Below are positions 19,768 to 28,129 of a stretch of DNA of 64,000 nucleotides, piece after piece (position 1 is the first letter of the stretch; every line of letters begins with the position of its first letter). Source of the stretch: Phycisphaerae bacterium (GTDB lineage Bacteria > Planctomycetota > Phycisphaerae > UBA1845). The stretch covers positions 62,001-126,000 of the forward strand of contig JAJDEB010000007.1 in NCBI GenBank assembly GCA_029260015.1, in the 5' to 3' direction. Under the pieces are notes generated by a model, which saw only the letters and a list, made by a program, of their open reading frames with translations, ran no database searches and was not told the origin of the DNA. The translations under genes were made by a program, and so were the position numbers.

Positions 19768-20952
19768 TTATCCTGTATCGGACAGCGGTTGATCAGGATT
19801 GGCGATCAGCGCTCCACCCTTCTTGCGCCATCCACCGACCAACGTCACGGCTGCACCGGGCAGCGACCAAGCCAGTTGAAGCAAACGCACCCATATCGCC
19901 AGGCACAATAGCTGCGACAACGTTCCGTGCGATCCGAGGAACAGTGTCTTGTAGGTCAGTTCCATCGTACCGAGCCCTTGCGCGCTGATCGGAATTGCAG
20001 CAACAACGTGTCCGGTCGCAATGAATGAGAAGTAATCCCAAACTTTATCACCGGTAAAATCCATATGAAGCGCCCGGGCGCAGGCCACGAATGCGCCGAT
20101 CGCAATTGACTGGAGAACGGCGGCTAACCCAATCGCACCAAACACCATTCCTCGATGTTGTGACAATCGGCAAGTGGCTTCAAACCCCCGTCTGAAATGA
20201 TCTGCCCCGGGCATTCGACCTATCAACCCTGCCGGTACGATGGCCCGCAACCACTTGGCTGTGAACAGCGCCAACCCCACGAATAGCAGCGCACAAGCCA
20301 CAAAGGCAATCGCTCCGATGCGACGCACCAAGGGATCGCTCGAAAACCCAAGCCCAGCCACGGTCATCACCATGAGCAACCCGACCAATCCGACAGCCCG
20401 ATCGAGAAAAATGGTCGCGACGGCTTCTGTTTTGTGCGTGTCGGTGTGCGATGCAGCACAGTACGCCTTGAACACATCCCCACTGGTGGTTCCGATCATG
20501 AAAACGTAATTGAGAAAGTTTCCGCCGTAAGAAATCTTGATGCATTCCCACAACGAAATCTGAATATCCTGCGCACGCATCATGATCCAGAGTCGCCAAC
20601 CCTGAAGCAAAGTAACCGGCGCAAATATCACAATCGCCAATAGCACATAGACCTTGTCCGTCTGTTGAAACGCCGTCAGCAAACCGCGTTCGATGAGATC
20701 CTGACCGCCGGAATCCAGTGCGATTCGCCTTCGCGGGACAGACTCTTCCGTGCCGTCGTCCCGACGAACGACAACATCATTCACCCGCTCTTCGACAAGC
20801 CGTGCTTCGATGATCTTGGAACTCGATTCGTCCGTCGCATGAAATGAAACCCGGTCATGAATGGCCACGCCCCGAATCGCCAACGTGACAAACACTGCGC
20901 ACAAGAGCAGGCGCAGGAAAAACATCACACGTTTGCGAATTGAAGCGCTCAT
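19768..20952 (-). CDS. Flippase-like / LPG-synthase transmembrane-domain protein
   Basis: This 394-aa membrane protein has about eight hydrophobic helices. The segment PISAQGLGTMEL near the C-terminus is the P..G.G..E signature of the LPG_synthase_TM / AglD-like family (UPF0104), and FLDRAVGLVGLLMV matches the family's internal 'DR..GL' motif. A periplasmic-type soluble insertion (about residues 30-75, EARLVEERVNDVVVRRDDG) follows the first helix. Family members move or modify lipid-linked substrates; the substrate cannot be told here. The gene ends 26 bases from the convergent beta-helix gene and starts directly after a palindromic repeat element. Confidence 0.75.
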   Translation of the reverse strand: MSASIRKRVMFFLRLLLCAVFVTLAIRGVAIHDRVSFHATDESSSKIIEARLVEERVNDVVVRRDDGTEESVPRRRIALDSGGQDLIERGLLTAFQQTDKVYVLLAIVIFAPVTLLQGWRLWIMMRAQDIQISLWECIKISYGGNFLNYVFMIGTTSGDVFKAYCAASHTDTHKTEAVATIFLDRAVGLVGLLMVMTVAGLGFSSDPLVRRIGAIAFVACALLFVGLALFTAKWLRAIVPAGLIGRMPGADHFRRGFEATCRLSQHRGMVFGAIGLAAVLQSIAIGAFVACARALHMDFTGDKVWDYFSFIATGHVVAAIPISAQGLGTMELTYKTLFLGSHGTLSQLLCLAIWVRLLQLAWSLPGAAVTLVGGWRKKGGALIANPDQPLSDTG

Positions 20953-21000
20953 GGTCTTAAATCGATCGTCCGGATGCGGATTCGACGACTGGTTCGCGTA

Positions 21001-21093
21001 CCACCGTCATTCCCGCGAAAGCGGGAATCCACGCCCCGCGCGTTACCCATCGCTCGTTCTGGACTCCCGCATGCGCGGGAGTGACGAACCACT
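21001..21093. repeat. Double-hairpin dispersed repeat, copy A
   Basis: A ~93-bp element consists of hairpin ATTCCCGCGAAAGCGGGAAT, a ~37-bp spacer, and hairpin ACTCCCGCATGCGCGGGAGT. Copy B (25507-25600) is the same element in inverted orientation, with only a few differences even in the spacer. Copy C (39188-39277) carries both hairpins in a different order. The right end overlaps the stop codon of the DUF971 gene. It resembles REP-like or dRS3-like non-coding elements (ATTCCC-N8-GGGAAT core). Confidence 0.85.
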
Positions 21094-21439
21094 AGTCGCT
21101 GCTTTTGTCCATCGATCGCAGCAACTTGAAATCAAAAATCCCCGAACTGTGACCGTCGGCCCACACCAGTTGAATGGCATAATTCCCAACGAGGGACGCA
21201 CCGGTCATCTGAGGTACACCGGTTCCCGGATCGCTGCTGAGTACGTTAAACAGTTGCGTGGATTCCTTGCGGCGCGTTTCGTTGCAGGTTGCACATGGGC
21301 ATGCCATGCGCAGCGTCGGCGCATCGAGGGCGGTAACGTGACCATCCTTCCAAGTGATCGTTAATGTGCCGGCTGCTCGATTCAGTTTCAAGTCGGTAGC
21401 AGCGAATGAATCTTGTGTTGGCGAGTCGCTCGCACTCAT
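21092..21439 (-). CDS. DUF971 family protein
   Basis: The product is 115 aa from ATG 21439. A GTG at 21484, overlapping the stop of the upstream hydrolase (TAGTG), would add 15 residues and is possible. The sequence shows the DUF971 / gamma-butyrobetaine-hydroxylase N-terminal-like pattern: ITWKDGH near the N-terminus, then LRMACPCATCNETRR, then YAIQLVWADGHSSGIFDF. The clustered Cys residues (C-x-C-x2-C) suggest metal or Fe-S binding; such domains occur beside or fused to Fe-S scaffold proteins. The exact function of the stand-alone form is unknown. It lies downstream of the hydrolase and is probably cotranscribed with it. Confidence 0.8.
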   Translation of the reverse strand: MSASDSPTQDSFAATDLKLNRAAGTLTITWKDGHVTALDAPTLRMACPCATCNETRRKESTQLFNVLSSDPGTGVPQMTGASLVGNYAIQLVWADGHSSGIFDFKLLRSMDKSSD

Positions 21440-21483
21440 AGATGTTTCATTCCATCGTGGGTCAACTGCGCTGCGACAAGGCA

Positions 21484-22584
21484 CTACTTCCGTGCCCGCG
21501 TGCGCATTCGATCGGGTTTGGTGTACTTGGTGTAAGAGATGCGCGGGGTTTCATCAAGGGGCTGGGCGATCTGGCTGAGCAATCCGTCACCGCGAAGGGG
21601 CTCGTCTTGGGCCAGACCGCTTAGATGCTGGCGAAAGAATCGAACCGAGTAGCTGCCATACAATTCCGGCTGGGTGACGACGGCTTGGTTGTGCTTGGCC
21701 CGGGGACAAATCCACAAATACTTCGGACCGTGGGCCAACTCATAAATCATCTTAGCCTGTGCAACCGGGATATGCCCATCCTTTTCGCCATGAACGACCA
21801 TCAATGGCATCGACCCCAACCGATGCAACGATTTTCGCACCGACGGGAATCGACAATTCTGACGGCGACTCACCTCGCGAATCGTCAGCCAGCGCAAGAA
21901 TCGCCAAAACGCAGGATGGTGGTTTTCGTACACCAACCGAACCTTCGCGAAAATTCCAACCCAACGCTGCATGAGATATTCGAGGTACGCATCGGTGCTG
22001 AAACCACCATCGATCATGATCGCTTTGACGCTCGGCACATGCACCGCAGCAATGACCGCCGCCCCAGCCCCGCGAGAAATGCCGACCAGCCCCAACTCGC
22101 GTGGCCGCCCCTGCTGCTCGAGCCAATCTTCGACAAAGGCAATCGCCCCAAGCATGTCGGCTTGCTCGCGATCGCTGGGCCAAAGTCGAACCTTGTAACC
22201 ATCTTCTTGGATCGACTCCCCTTGGCCGCGAAAATCGAACGCGAATACTTCAAACCCGTCGTCGAGCAGCGCCTTGCAGTATCGGTTTGCGCTGTACTTA
22301 TCGCTGTCCAATTCATGGGCAAAAATAACGATGCCCTTTTGCGAAGCATTCGCATTGGGGCGAAGGAATACGCCTTTCAGAAGATGCCCATCGAATGCAT
22401 GAAACTCCACCATGTCGCCCTCTACCCGGGCATAGTCGCGTGCAGCAAATGACAACGGAACGTGCGTGTTTTCAAAAATGTTGGCAATGAGGTGGACGTA
22501 CTTGCGCAGGATCAGCACCGGAACCACAACGAGGATCGCCAGGGTCACAACCATGCTGATCAGTGCCCAGTTTCGCAAAAGCAA
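21484..22584 (-). CDS. Membrane-anchored alpha/beta hydrolase
   Basis: The protein has about 366 aa with one N-terminal membrane helix (about residues 8-27) followed by a serine hydrolase fold. The visible triad is the nucleophile elbow GISRGAGA, Asp in VVHGEKDGHIP and His in RAKHNQA. FDFRGQGES is the typical oxyanion-side motif. Substrate unknown. The start is uncertain: TTG 22584 and ATG 22554 are in frame, but neither has a close Shine-Dalgarno. A good AGGAG lies six bases before two in-frame ATC codons further upstream, and an in-frame stop lies just beyond. The gene precedes DUF971 on the same strand. Confidence 0.8.
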   Translation of the reverse strand: MLLRNWALISMVVTLAILVVVPVLILRKYVHLIANIFENTHVPLSFAARDYARVEGDMVEFHAFDGHLLKGVFLRPNANASQKGIVIFAHELDSDKYSANRYCKALLDDGFEVFAFDFRGQGESIQEDGYKVRLWPSDREQADMLGAIAFVEDWLEQQGRPRELGLVGISRGAGAAVIAAVHVPSVKAIMIDGGFSTDAYLEYLMQRWVGIFAKVRLVYENHHPAFWRFLRWLTIREVSRRQNCRFPSVRKSLHRLGSMPLMVVHGEKDGHIPVAQAKMIYELAHGPKYLWICPRAKHNQAVVTQPELYGSYSVRFFRQHLSGLAQDEPLRGDGLLSQIAQPLDETPRISYTKYTKPDRMRTRARK

Positions 22585-22804
22585 TTCGATGATCGCGGCG
22601 ATGATCCGATTCTCCTGTTGGCCATGATATTATGACCAATCGCGCCAATGGTCGCATCCAAGACATGTCATCAAACGTCACCCACTCCGATGAATTCAGC
22701 CTTTGATGGGAAGACAAGCGGGACGCTGAGTCGTCGCCATTATCGAAACCCCGCCCCAATAGGCAAGGCTAATTCTTACGACTCAGATTTGCGACGAACT
22801 GCTA

Positions 22805-23776
22805 CTAAGAAGATGCAGGATGTTTGGGCAATCGCCCTTCAAGCAAGGCAATGACATCGTCAACGACATCATTCATCCGCACGAGTGCCGCAGAAGATCG
22901 CCCGGCGACGTGCGGTGTGAGAATCGTATTGGGGGCTGACATGAGCGGATGAGATTGCGAGAGGGGTTCATCCTCAAAGACGTCCAGCGCCGCCCCCGCA
23001 ATGACGGATGATTCAAGGGCGTCAGCCAGTGCGACTGTATCGACCACCGCCCCTCGAGAGGTGTTGATCAACATCGACATCGGTTTCATCAGTGACAATT
23101 GTTTGGCATTTATCAACCTGCGCGTTTGATCCGTCAGCGGAACGTGCAATGTCACAACATCGGTGACTCCCAGCAATTCATCGAGCGAAACGGCGCTCGC
23201 CGCGAACTCCAATGCATCGATCGGTTTAACATCGTGATAGACGACTTCCATCCCCAAGCCGTCGGCACAAATCTTGCCCACTCGTGAACCGATGCGCCCC
23301 ATGCCAATGATTCCCAATTTGCATTCTGCAAGTTCGCGCCACTTCATTGTGCTGCGATGCTCTGCAAATTGATCGTTACGCACAGCCGCGTCGCCAGCAA
23401 TGATGCGGTGCTCCAAAGCAATCATCAAACCGACGGTGTGCTCTGCAACCGATTGCGTCGAGGCGGCTGGCGTATGCACGATTGATATGCCCTGATGGTT
23501 GGCGGCATTCAGATCGATGTTGTCAACACCGACGCCGGCCCGCCCCACCACCTTCAAGCGCTTGCCTACTTTCAGCAGCGATTGTGTCACGTCGGTATAA
23601 GTGCGAACAAGCAATGCATCGGCATCAACCAGCGCAGCGCGAACCGTCTCGTCATCACACGAATCCAACTCAACCACATCGCCATATGCGCGCAGGCGCG
23701 ACAACGCGCTTTCGCTGTACGCTTCGGAAACGACGATTTTGAACCTCGATTCACCCATGGCCCGCCCATTCTTCAT
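22805..23776 (-). CDS. D-2-hydroxyacid dehydrogenase (phosphoglycerate dehydrogenase-like)
   Basis: This 323-aa NAD-dependent enzyme has the Rossmann motif LGIIGMGRIGSRVG and the catalytic trio Arg (LINTSRGAVVD), Glu (DVFEDEP) and His (LTPHVAGRSS). GRAGVGVDNIDL and ASTQSVAEHTVGLM are typical of the SerA group. The protein stops after the catalytic domain and has no ACT or regulatory domain, so it is a short form, and either phosphoglycerate or another 2-ketoacid may be the substrate. ATG 23776 is assumed; an internal ATG at 23758 is also possible. It is divergent from the inositol-phosphatase family gene. Confidence 0.85.
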   Translation of the reverse strand: MKNGRAMGESRFKIVVSEAYSESALSRLRAYGDVVELDSCDDETVRAALVDADALLVRTYTDVTQSLLKVGKRLKVVGRAGVGVDNIDLNAANHQGISIVHTPAASTQSVAEHTVGLMIALEHRIIAGDAAVRNDQFAEHRSTMKWRELAECKLGIIGMGRIGSRVGKICADGLGMEVVYHDVKPIDALEFAASAVSLDELLGVTDVVTLHVPLTDQTRRLINAKQLSLMKPMSMLINTSRGAVVDTVALADALESSVIAGAALDVFEDEPLSQSHPLMSAPNTILTPHVAGRSSAALVRMNDVVDDVIALLEGRLPKHPASS

Positions 23777-23853
23777 TTGATGAGCGACTGGTCAAGCAGC
23801 GTGTCCGTATCGCAACCAAGACCGGCTTGGTTCTTTGTGATACACTTGTATAA

Positions 23854-24678
23854 ATGCACAACGCCCAGTTGGAGAAATGGAGAGTCTTCGCGTGCCTGCT
23901 GTCTAATCAGGCTCGCGAGACCGCCGCTCAATACCGTAGCAATATGAACGTCGCCACCAAGCTTGATCGAAGCGTCGTCACCGATGCCGATCACGCCATC
24001 CAGAAACAAATCTGCGATGCGGTCCGCCGTCTCGACCCAACCCATGCGGTGTTGTGCGAGGAGAAAGCCGACTACCTCAGCGACATGCCCCAGCCAGTCG
24101 ACTCGCAGTACTGCTGGGTCATCGATCCTCTCGACGGCACACGGAATTATGTGCGCGGGCTTCCCTCTTGCTGTACGTCGATCGCCCTGCTCAAGGACGG
24201 CTTGCCTATCGTCGGCGTGATCGGCGACATGAATTCAGACAACACCTACTCGGCCATCATCGGTCAGGGCATTCGGTTCAACGAACGTCTACTCGGCGAC
24301 CTGCCTGCAAACGAACATGGCAAACCGGTGGTCTCGTTTCAACCGTCGCACCGCCTGACCGACGTGGAGCACCTGCCGGCGTGGGCTGGCAGAGTTCGGG
24401 TTCGAAATTTCGGATCAAGCGCCATGCACCTTGCCTATGTTGCGGTCGGTGCGCTGGATGGCGCGGTGTGTATGGATTGTCGAGTGTGGGACTTTGCGGC
24501 AGGGTATGTGCTTGTCACAGAATCCGGCGGACGAATGACCTGCGGTGATGGCGATCCGTTGTTCCCGTTCGATTTGTGTTGCAACACCAATGGCGGAGCG
24601 ACGTTTGTCGCAGCCCGTCCAAACCTGCACGCTCAACTCCTCGACACATCTACACTTGCCGATCGCCTACAGGCGTAG
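23854..24678 (+). CDS. Inositol monophosphatase family phosphatase
   Basis: This 274-aa Mg-dependent phosphatase carries all three metal-site motifs of the family: the N-terminal Glu (AVLCEEKAD), the loop WVIDPLDGTRNYVRGLP and the C-terminal VWDFAAGYVLVTESGG. Members hydrolyse inositol phosphates, 3'-phosphoadenosine 5'-phosphate or histidinol phosphate, and the sequence alone does not decide among these. The start ATG 23854 has no good Shine-Dalgarno; it is chosen because the alternatives cut into the first helix. The gene ends six bases before a tandem 19-bp duplication and is convergent with a small lipoprotein gene. Confidence 0.85.
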   Translation: MHNAQLEKWRVFACLLSNQARETAAQYRSNMNVATKLDRSVVTDADHAIQKQICDAVRRLDPTHAVLCEEKADYLSDMPQPVDSQYCWVIDPLDGTRNYVRGLPSCCTSIALLKDGLPIVGVIGDMNSDNTYSAIIGQGIRFNERLLGDLPANEHGKPVVSFQPSHRLTDVEHLPAWAGRVRVRNFGSSAMHLAYVAVGALDGAVCMDCRVWDFAAGYVLVTESGGRMTCGDGDPLFPFDLCCNTNGGATFVAARPNLHAQLLDTSTLADRLQA

Positions 24679-24683
24679 TTAAT

Positions 24684-24721
24684 TCATTGCGTGGGCCAAT
24701 TATCATTGCGTGGGCCAATTA
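24684..24721. repeat. Perfect tandem duplication, 2 x 19 bp
   Basis: TCATTGCGTGGGCCAATTA occurs at 24684-24702 and again at 24703-24721 with no mismatch. It makes up nearly the whole gap between two convergent genes, and its last three bases form the stop codon of the lipoprotein gene. Confidence 0.95.
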
Positions 24722-25300
24722 CTGCGAAACGGTCACCTCAAAATCCGGATCGCCGTCTGCGTCTACGATGGTGCGCGCCTCAATGGTATCGCCGCATTCA
24801 AAATTCTCGCCTTGGTTCAGATCAAAGCGAAACGCCGCAACCAACTGCTCACCAAAAAATGGCGCGGACGCAAACGCATCCACTTCAATTGTTGCCGTCT
24901 CGGGGCAGGCGACTTCAAACCGCTTCTCAAACGGACGAAGCGTCTCACTGTCTTCGACGGTATCTGAAATACCGCCGCCATAGTCAAGCGTGATCGTAAA
25001 ATCCAAATCAAGCGAACCGATATTCACAAGACTTCGGTCCAACCCGATCTGTTCGAGAAAGTCTCCGGCGTCGTCGCGGGTGAATTCGTTGACCATAGCC
25101 ACATTGACGCTGCCAACATCGTCAAAGGAGACGCCGGCAGGTGGCTGGATTTCAGGAAAACCGTTGTTGTTGGCGTCGGTACTGAGACCATCCAGATCCC
25201 CGGAAGGACCTTCCATGCAGCCCGGAGTCGCCAAGACCGAAACAAGTAAGAGGAAAACAGAATTTGCAACAAAGGATTTTTTTAGTGGCCAACCATGCAT
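24719..25300 (-). CDS. Small lipoprotein, unknown
   Basis: The product is 193 aa, with start ATG 25300 behind GAGG at a spacing of ten. The signal peptide ends in a lipobox, LATPGC (Cys at about residue 28). The mature part is acidic and begins with a Ca-loop-like stretch, DANNNGFPEI. The rest is beta-rich with two further Cys (VACPETA, NFECGD), which could form a disulfide. I recognise no domain. Inferred role: lipid-anchored periplasmic or surface protein. A double-hairpin repeat lies 200 bases upstream. Confidence 0.65.
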   Translation of the reverse strand: MHGWPLKKSFVANSVFLLLVSVLATPGCMEGPSGDLDGLSTDANNNGFPEIQPPAGVSFDDVGSVNVAMVNEFTRDDAGDFLEQIGLDRSLVNIGSLDLDFTITLDYGGGISDTVEDSETLRPFEKRFEVACPETATIEVDAFASAPFFGEQLVAAFRFDLNQGENFECGDTIEARTIVDADGDPDFEVTVSQ

Positions 25301-25662
25301 GGGACTCTACCTCGTTTGTTTTTTGAGCGATTGTTTGAAAGTCGGTCAGATCGATTTTTCTGGGCAATACAGATTCTGGTGAATTCCACTCCGCGACGGG
25401 CGAAATTCAAGAATGCAAGGGATCATACAAACGCCCAAGAGACGATCAACCGCCCTATCTGGAATTGATGAAAACACGCAACGTGAGGGAATCAATGTAT
25501 AGGTCCCAGTGGTTCGTCACTCCCGCGCATGCGGGAGTCCAGAACGAGCGATGTGTTACGCGCGGGGCTTGGATTCCCGCTTTCGCGGGAATGACGGTGG
25601 AGCGCAAGGTATGACAATGGAGCGCAACCCGCAAAATTACGCGTGGGCCTACATTAGCAGCT
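25301..25662. other. Intergenic region with repeat copy B
   Basis: These 362 bases separate the lipoprotein and sigma-factor genes. They contain repeat copy B (25507-25600). Downstream of the sigma-factor stop I see no clear T-rich terminator; the repeat hairpins may serve as transcript ends. No coding sequence is evident. Confidence 0.5.
25507..25600. repeat. Double-hairpin dispersed repeat, copy B (inverted)
   Basis: This is an inverted copy of the element at 21001-21093. Read on the minus strand it has the ATTCCCGCGAAAGCGGGAAT hairpin, the same spacer with a handful of changes, and the ACTCCCGCATGCGCGGGAGT hairpin. It lies between the lipoprotein and sigma-factor genes. Confidence 0.9.
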
Positions 25663-27333
25663 CTAACCCGGAATGAGGTCCATCACCTGCTCAGGAAGCG
25701 AACCGCGCATCTTGTTGATCGCCTTGCGTTCGATCTGACGAACACGCTCTTTGGTGACGCCGAATGTCTTACCCAGTTCTTCGAGCGTTTGCGTTTCGTC
25801 TTTGTCGAACAATCCGAAGTGCGACGTCACAATCGTGCGCTCGCGTTCCGTCAACCCGGACATACTCTTGCGGATCATGTCTTTTAGACCCTGGGCGTCC
25901 AGCTCACGCCCCATTTGCGGCGCACTGCCTGCCGTCGCGTCGATCAGTTCTTCCTGACCGGTGACGTAGCGGGTGAAGTGGTAATGTTGTTCCGGTATCG
26001 TGCGGGCAAAATTCTTGATGATTGCCCAACTCGCGTAGGTGCTGAATTTAAAACCGCGGCCGTAATCGAATTTTTCGACGGCCCGCATGAGCGACATGTT
26101 GCCATCAGAAATAACTTCAAAGAATCGCGGCGACCATCCAACGTGCTTCTTGGCGATGCTGACCACCAACCGAAGATTCGCCCGGACGATTTCCTGACGC
26201 AGGCTGCTTGCATTCTCCACGAGTGCGTCGATGCGATCGAGATCCGATGCACGGAATTCGCAAACGTCCAGCGCTTCGACCAAGGTAGCCGCTTTGTATT
26301 TGACGTAATTGTACCGGCGAAACGCGTCCACTTCCTGATCGCTGGTCATGAGCGGTACTTCGTAGAGACTCCGCAAATACGCTGGCAAATCTTTGGGCGG
26401 TCTGACTCTTGACTTCTTGCCATCACCTGACGGACGCGGTACATCGAGGATCATTGCGTCGGCATCTGGTGACGAAAACAGGTCGTTGAAGATGTAATCG
26501 ATCGGCGTGGACTTCAGCGTCCGACCGCGCATTTCCAAAAGGATTGAGTCTACTTCTGTCTTTGAAAGTTTGTGGGACTTCGCAATCGTCGCAACGCTCG
26601 TACCACCTTCGTGTGCTTTCCACACCTGGCGATGCGTCGGTGAAACCATGGGCAAACCATTACCGCTGAAAAGTGACCTTTCAGGGTTGGCTTGATCGTA
26701 GCGCCGCAGCGTGTATCGAATGGTCTCAATCGCCCTGCCGACTTCGTCTGAAATCTGACGGGCAACGACATGCAGTTTGATTCGCTTGTGTTGGAGCAAT
26801 TCCTTGGCGCGGTTGACGATGGCGTCTTTTTCTTCTTGCGTCAGTTGCTTAAACGATGAACCGCGCTCGACCAATTCCTGGTTTTGTTTAACAAACCGGT
26901 CGATCGTAGTCTTGAGATAGAGAAGCCGGCTAACCCCGTCCTCACACATCGCTCGAAGACCCATCAGCCCGCGATGACGCCAGCGTCGAATCGTCTTGGT
27001 ACTGACACCCAGATCACTGGCCAACTCTTCGCATGCGCGATATGGCTCGGTGATTTCTTCAACAGGAATTGCCGTCTTGCGGGTGAGTTCTTCGGCGAGA
27101 AGAACCAAGTCGCCAACAAGTGACGAACCGCAAAGCGGTTTTTTTTCTGACTTGCGCCGATTGCGATACCCGGTAACGTGGAAGCACACCATGTCGTACG
27201 GGTACGTCTTGTCGTCTTCAATAAGTTCCAGCAGGGTTTCGATGCCCTGAAGTTGCGACAGGCGCTTTGCCTTGGGGGAGAGTTGCAACTGATGGGCCAA
27301 TTCCGCCAGATCTTTGCTCGCGAATTTGGTCAT
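25663..27333 (-). CDS. Sigma-70 family RNA polymerase sigma factor with large N-terminal HTH extension
   Basis: This is a 556-aa sigma factor. Region 1.2 is recognisable at about 315-345 (LPAYLRSLYEVPLMTSDQEV), region 2 at about 378-450 (EIVRANLRLVVSIAKKHV, FDYGRGFKFSTYASWAI) and region 4 at about 490-545 (LTERERTIVTSHFGL, GVTKERVRQIERKAINKMR). Between regions 2 and 4 only about 40 residues remain, so a normal sigma-3 domain is missing or reduced. The first ~300 residues are unusual: a MerR-like winged HTH (about 103-150, LGVSTKTIRRWRHRGLMG), a second HTH-like segment (about 185-212) and a third (about 245-270, SVATIAKSHKLSKTEV). Inferred: an alternative sigma factor whose own N-terminal domains read DNA or a ligand. 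Start ATG 27333 lacks a strong ribosome site. Confidence 0.85.
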   Translation of the reverse strand: MTKFASKDLAELAHQLQLSPKAKRLSQLQGIETLLELIEDDKTYPYDMVCFHVTGYRNRRKSEKKPLCGSSLVGDLVLLAEELTRKTAIPVEEITEPYRACEELASDLGVSTKTIRRWRHRGLMGLRAMCEDGVSRLLYLKTTIDRFVKQNQELVERGSSFKQLTQEEKDAIVNRAKELLQHKRIKLHVVARQISDEVGRAIETIRYTLRRYDQANPERSLFSGNGLPMVSPTHRQVWKAHEGGTSVATIAKSHKLSKTEVDSILLEMRGRTLKSTPIDYIFNDLFSSPDADAMILDVPRPSGDGKKSRVRPPKDLPAYLRSLYEVPLMTSDQEVDAFRRYNYVKYKAATLVEALDVCEFRASDLDRIDALVENASSLRQEIVRANLRLVVSIAKKHVGWSPRFFEVISDGNMSLMRAVEKFDYGRGFKFSTYASWAIIKNFARTIPEQHYHFTRYVTGQEELIDATAGSAPQMGRELDAQGLKDMIRKSMSGLTERERTIVTSHFGLFDKDETQTLEELGKTFGVTKERVRQIERKAINKMRGSLPEQVMDLIPG

Positions 27334-27497
27334 GTTTTCAACCTCGTTTCAGCAGAAGGCTAGAGTACCGGTACCTAGAATCCCCTATGAGGAAACCGAA
27401 AACGAGTTTTCAGCCGGAACACCCCCAAGAAGTACTAAATACCCAAGTAGATTATCGAACCCAACAGGTGCCCAGTCAACTGAGAACCGCTGAAGAT

Positions 27498-27773
27498 TCA
27501 CCTCAAATCCGGCTCATTGACCAACAAATATTGCTTTGGACACATTCCTAAAGTGTCACTTCCTATCACAGTCACTATACCAGTTAGGGTTAAGACGCAC
27601 CTGGATTCCGGTAATTCAATGACGACCTGTGAATCGTCGCCACGAATCGCCAACTGACATGTTTGCATCACAACGCTGCAAGAATCCGGAGCCTTAGATA
27701 AGTGCAAGGCGTGTTTCGGTTTGCATGGGTCGTCGAGTAGCCTTCCGAAGTCCAGATCGCCAACGCTCACCAT
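27498..27773 (-). CDS. Possible small protein upstream of sigma factor, 91 aa
   Basis: This ATG-started frame is co-directional with the sigma-factor gene and 164 bases upstream of it. The peptide (MVSVGDLDFGRLL...) has alternating hydrophobic strands (SQVVIELPESRCVLTLTGIV) and four Cys, and reads more like a small beta-rich protein than random translation. A GGA lies about seven bases upstream of the start. No domain is recognised and no operon link to the sigma factor is proven. Confidence 0.35.
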   Translation of the reverse strand: MVSVGDLDFGRLLDDPCKPKHALHLSKAPDSCSVVMQTCQLAIRGDDSQVVIELPESRCVLTLTGIVTVIGSDTLGMCPKQYLLVNEPDLR

Positions 27774-28129
27774 ACGATTCCGAAGCGCGAAATTTCACGT
27801 GCCGCTGTGATGATTGGGCGTGATCGAAGCGCAACGGCATTCGCAGGCTAGACACATCGAGGAATCAATCTAGATACACAATCGGACTACTGCCTCGGGC
27901 GAGCCAGAAATGCCCTGTACCAGGAGGTAAGTCATCCTTGATCGGGTTCGCGCAGACCCTTAAGCTTAGGGTTCTAGTCTCTATTCACTGGCACCTTGTC
28001 GCGCAATTATGTGGGTCGTTGCGCACACCGCACAGGTTCCGGTAACTGGTATTCGATACATTGGCACACACATTTTCTTAACGCAGGTAATGCCAACGTT
28101 AAACCTTGGGAACACGGAGTTACAAAAGC
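27774..28129. other. Intergenic region upstream of secreted DCNGN-repeat protein
   Basis: This 356-base stretch has no convincing gene. It must contain the promoter of the rightward secreted-protein gene. A TTGGCAC at about 28060-28066 resembles the -24 half of a sigma-54 site but lacks the -12 GC, so I do not call it. A near-palindrome CCCTTAAGCTTAGGG lies at about 27957-27971. Confidence 0.4.

Noticed and set aside
21484..21484. GTG start of DUF971 overlapping the hydrolase stop
   Set aside because: Possible, but the extra 15 residues do not resemble the family; ATG 21439 is preferred and the alternative is recorded in the feature.
28060..28080. Sigma-54 promoter (TTGGCAC)
   Set aside because: The -12 GC element is missing at the required spacing.
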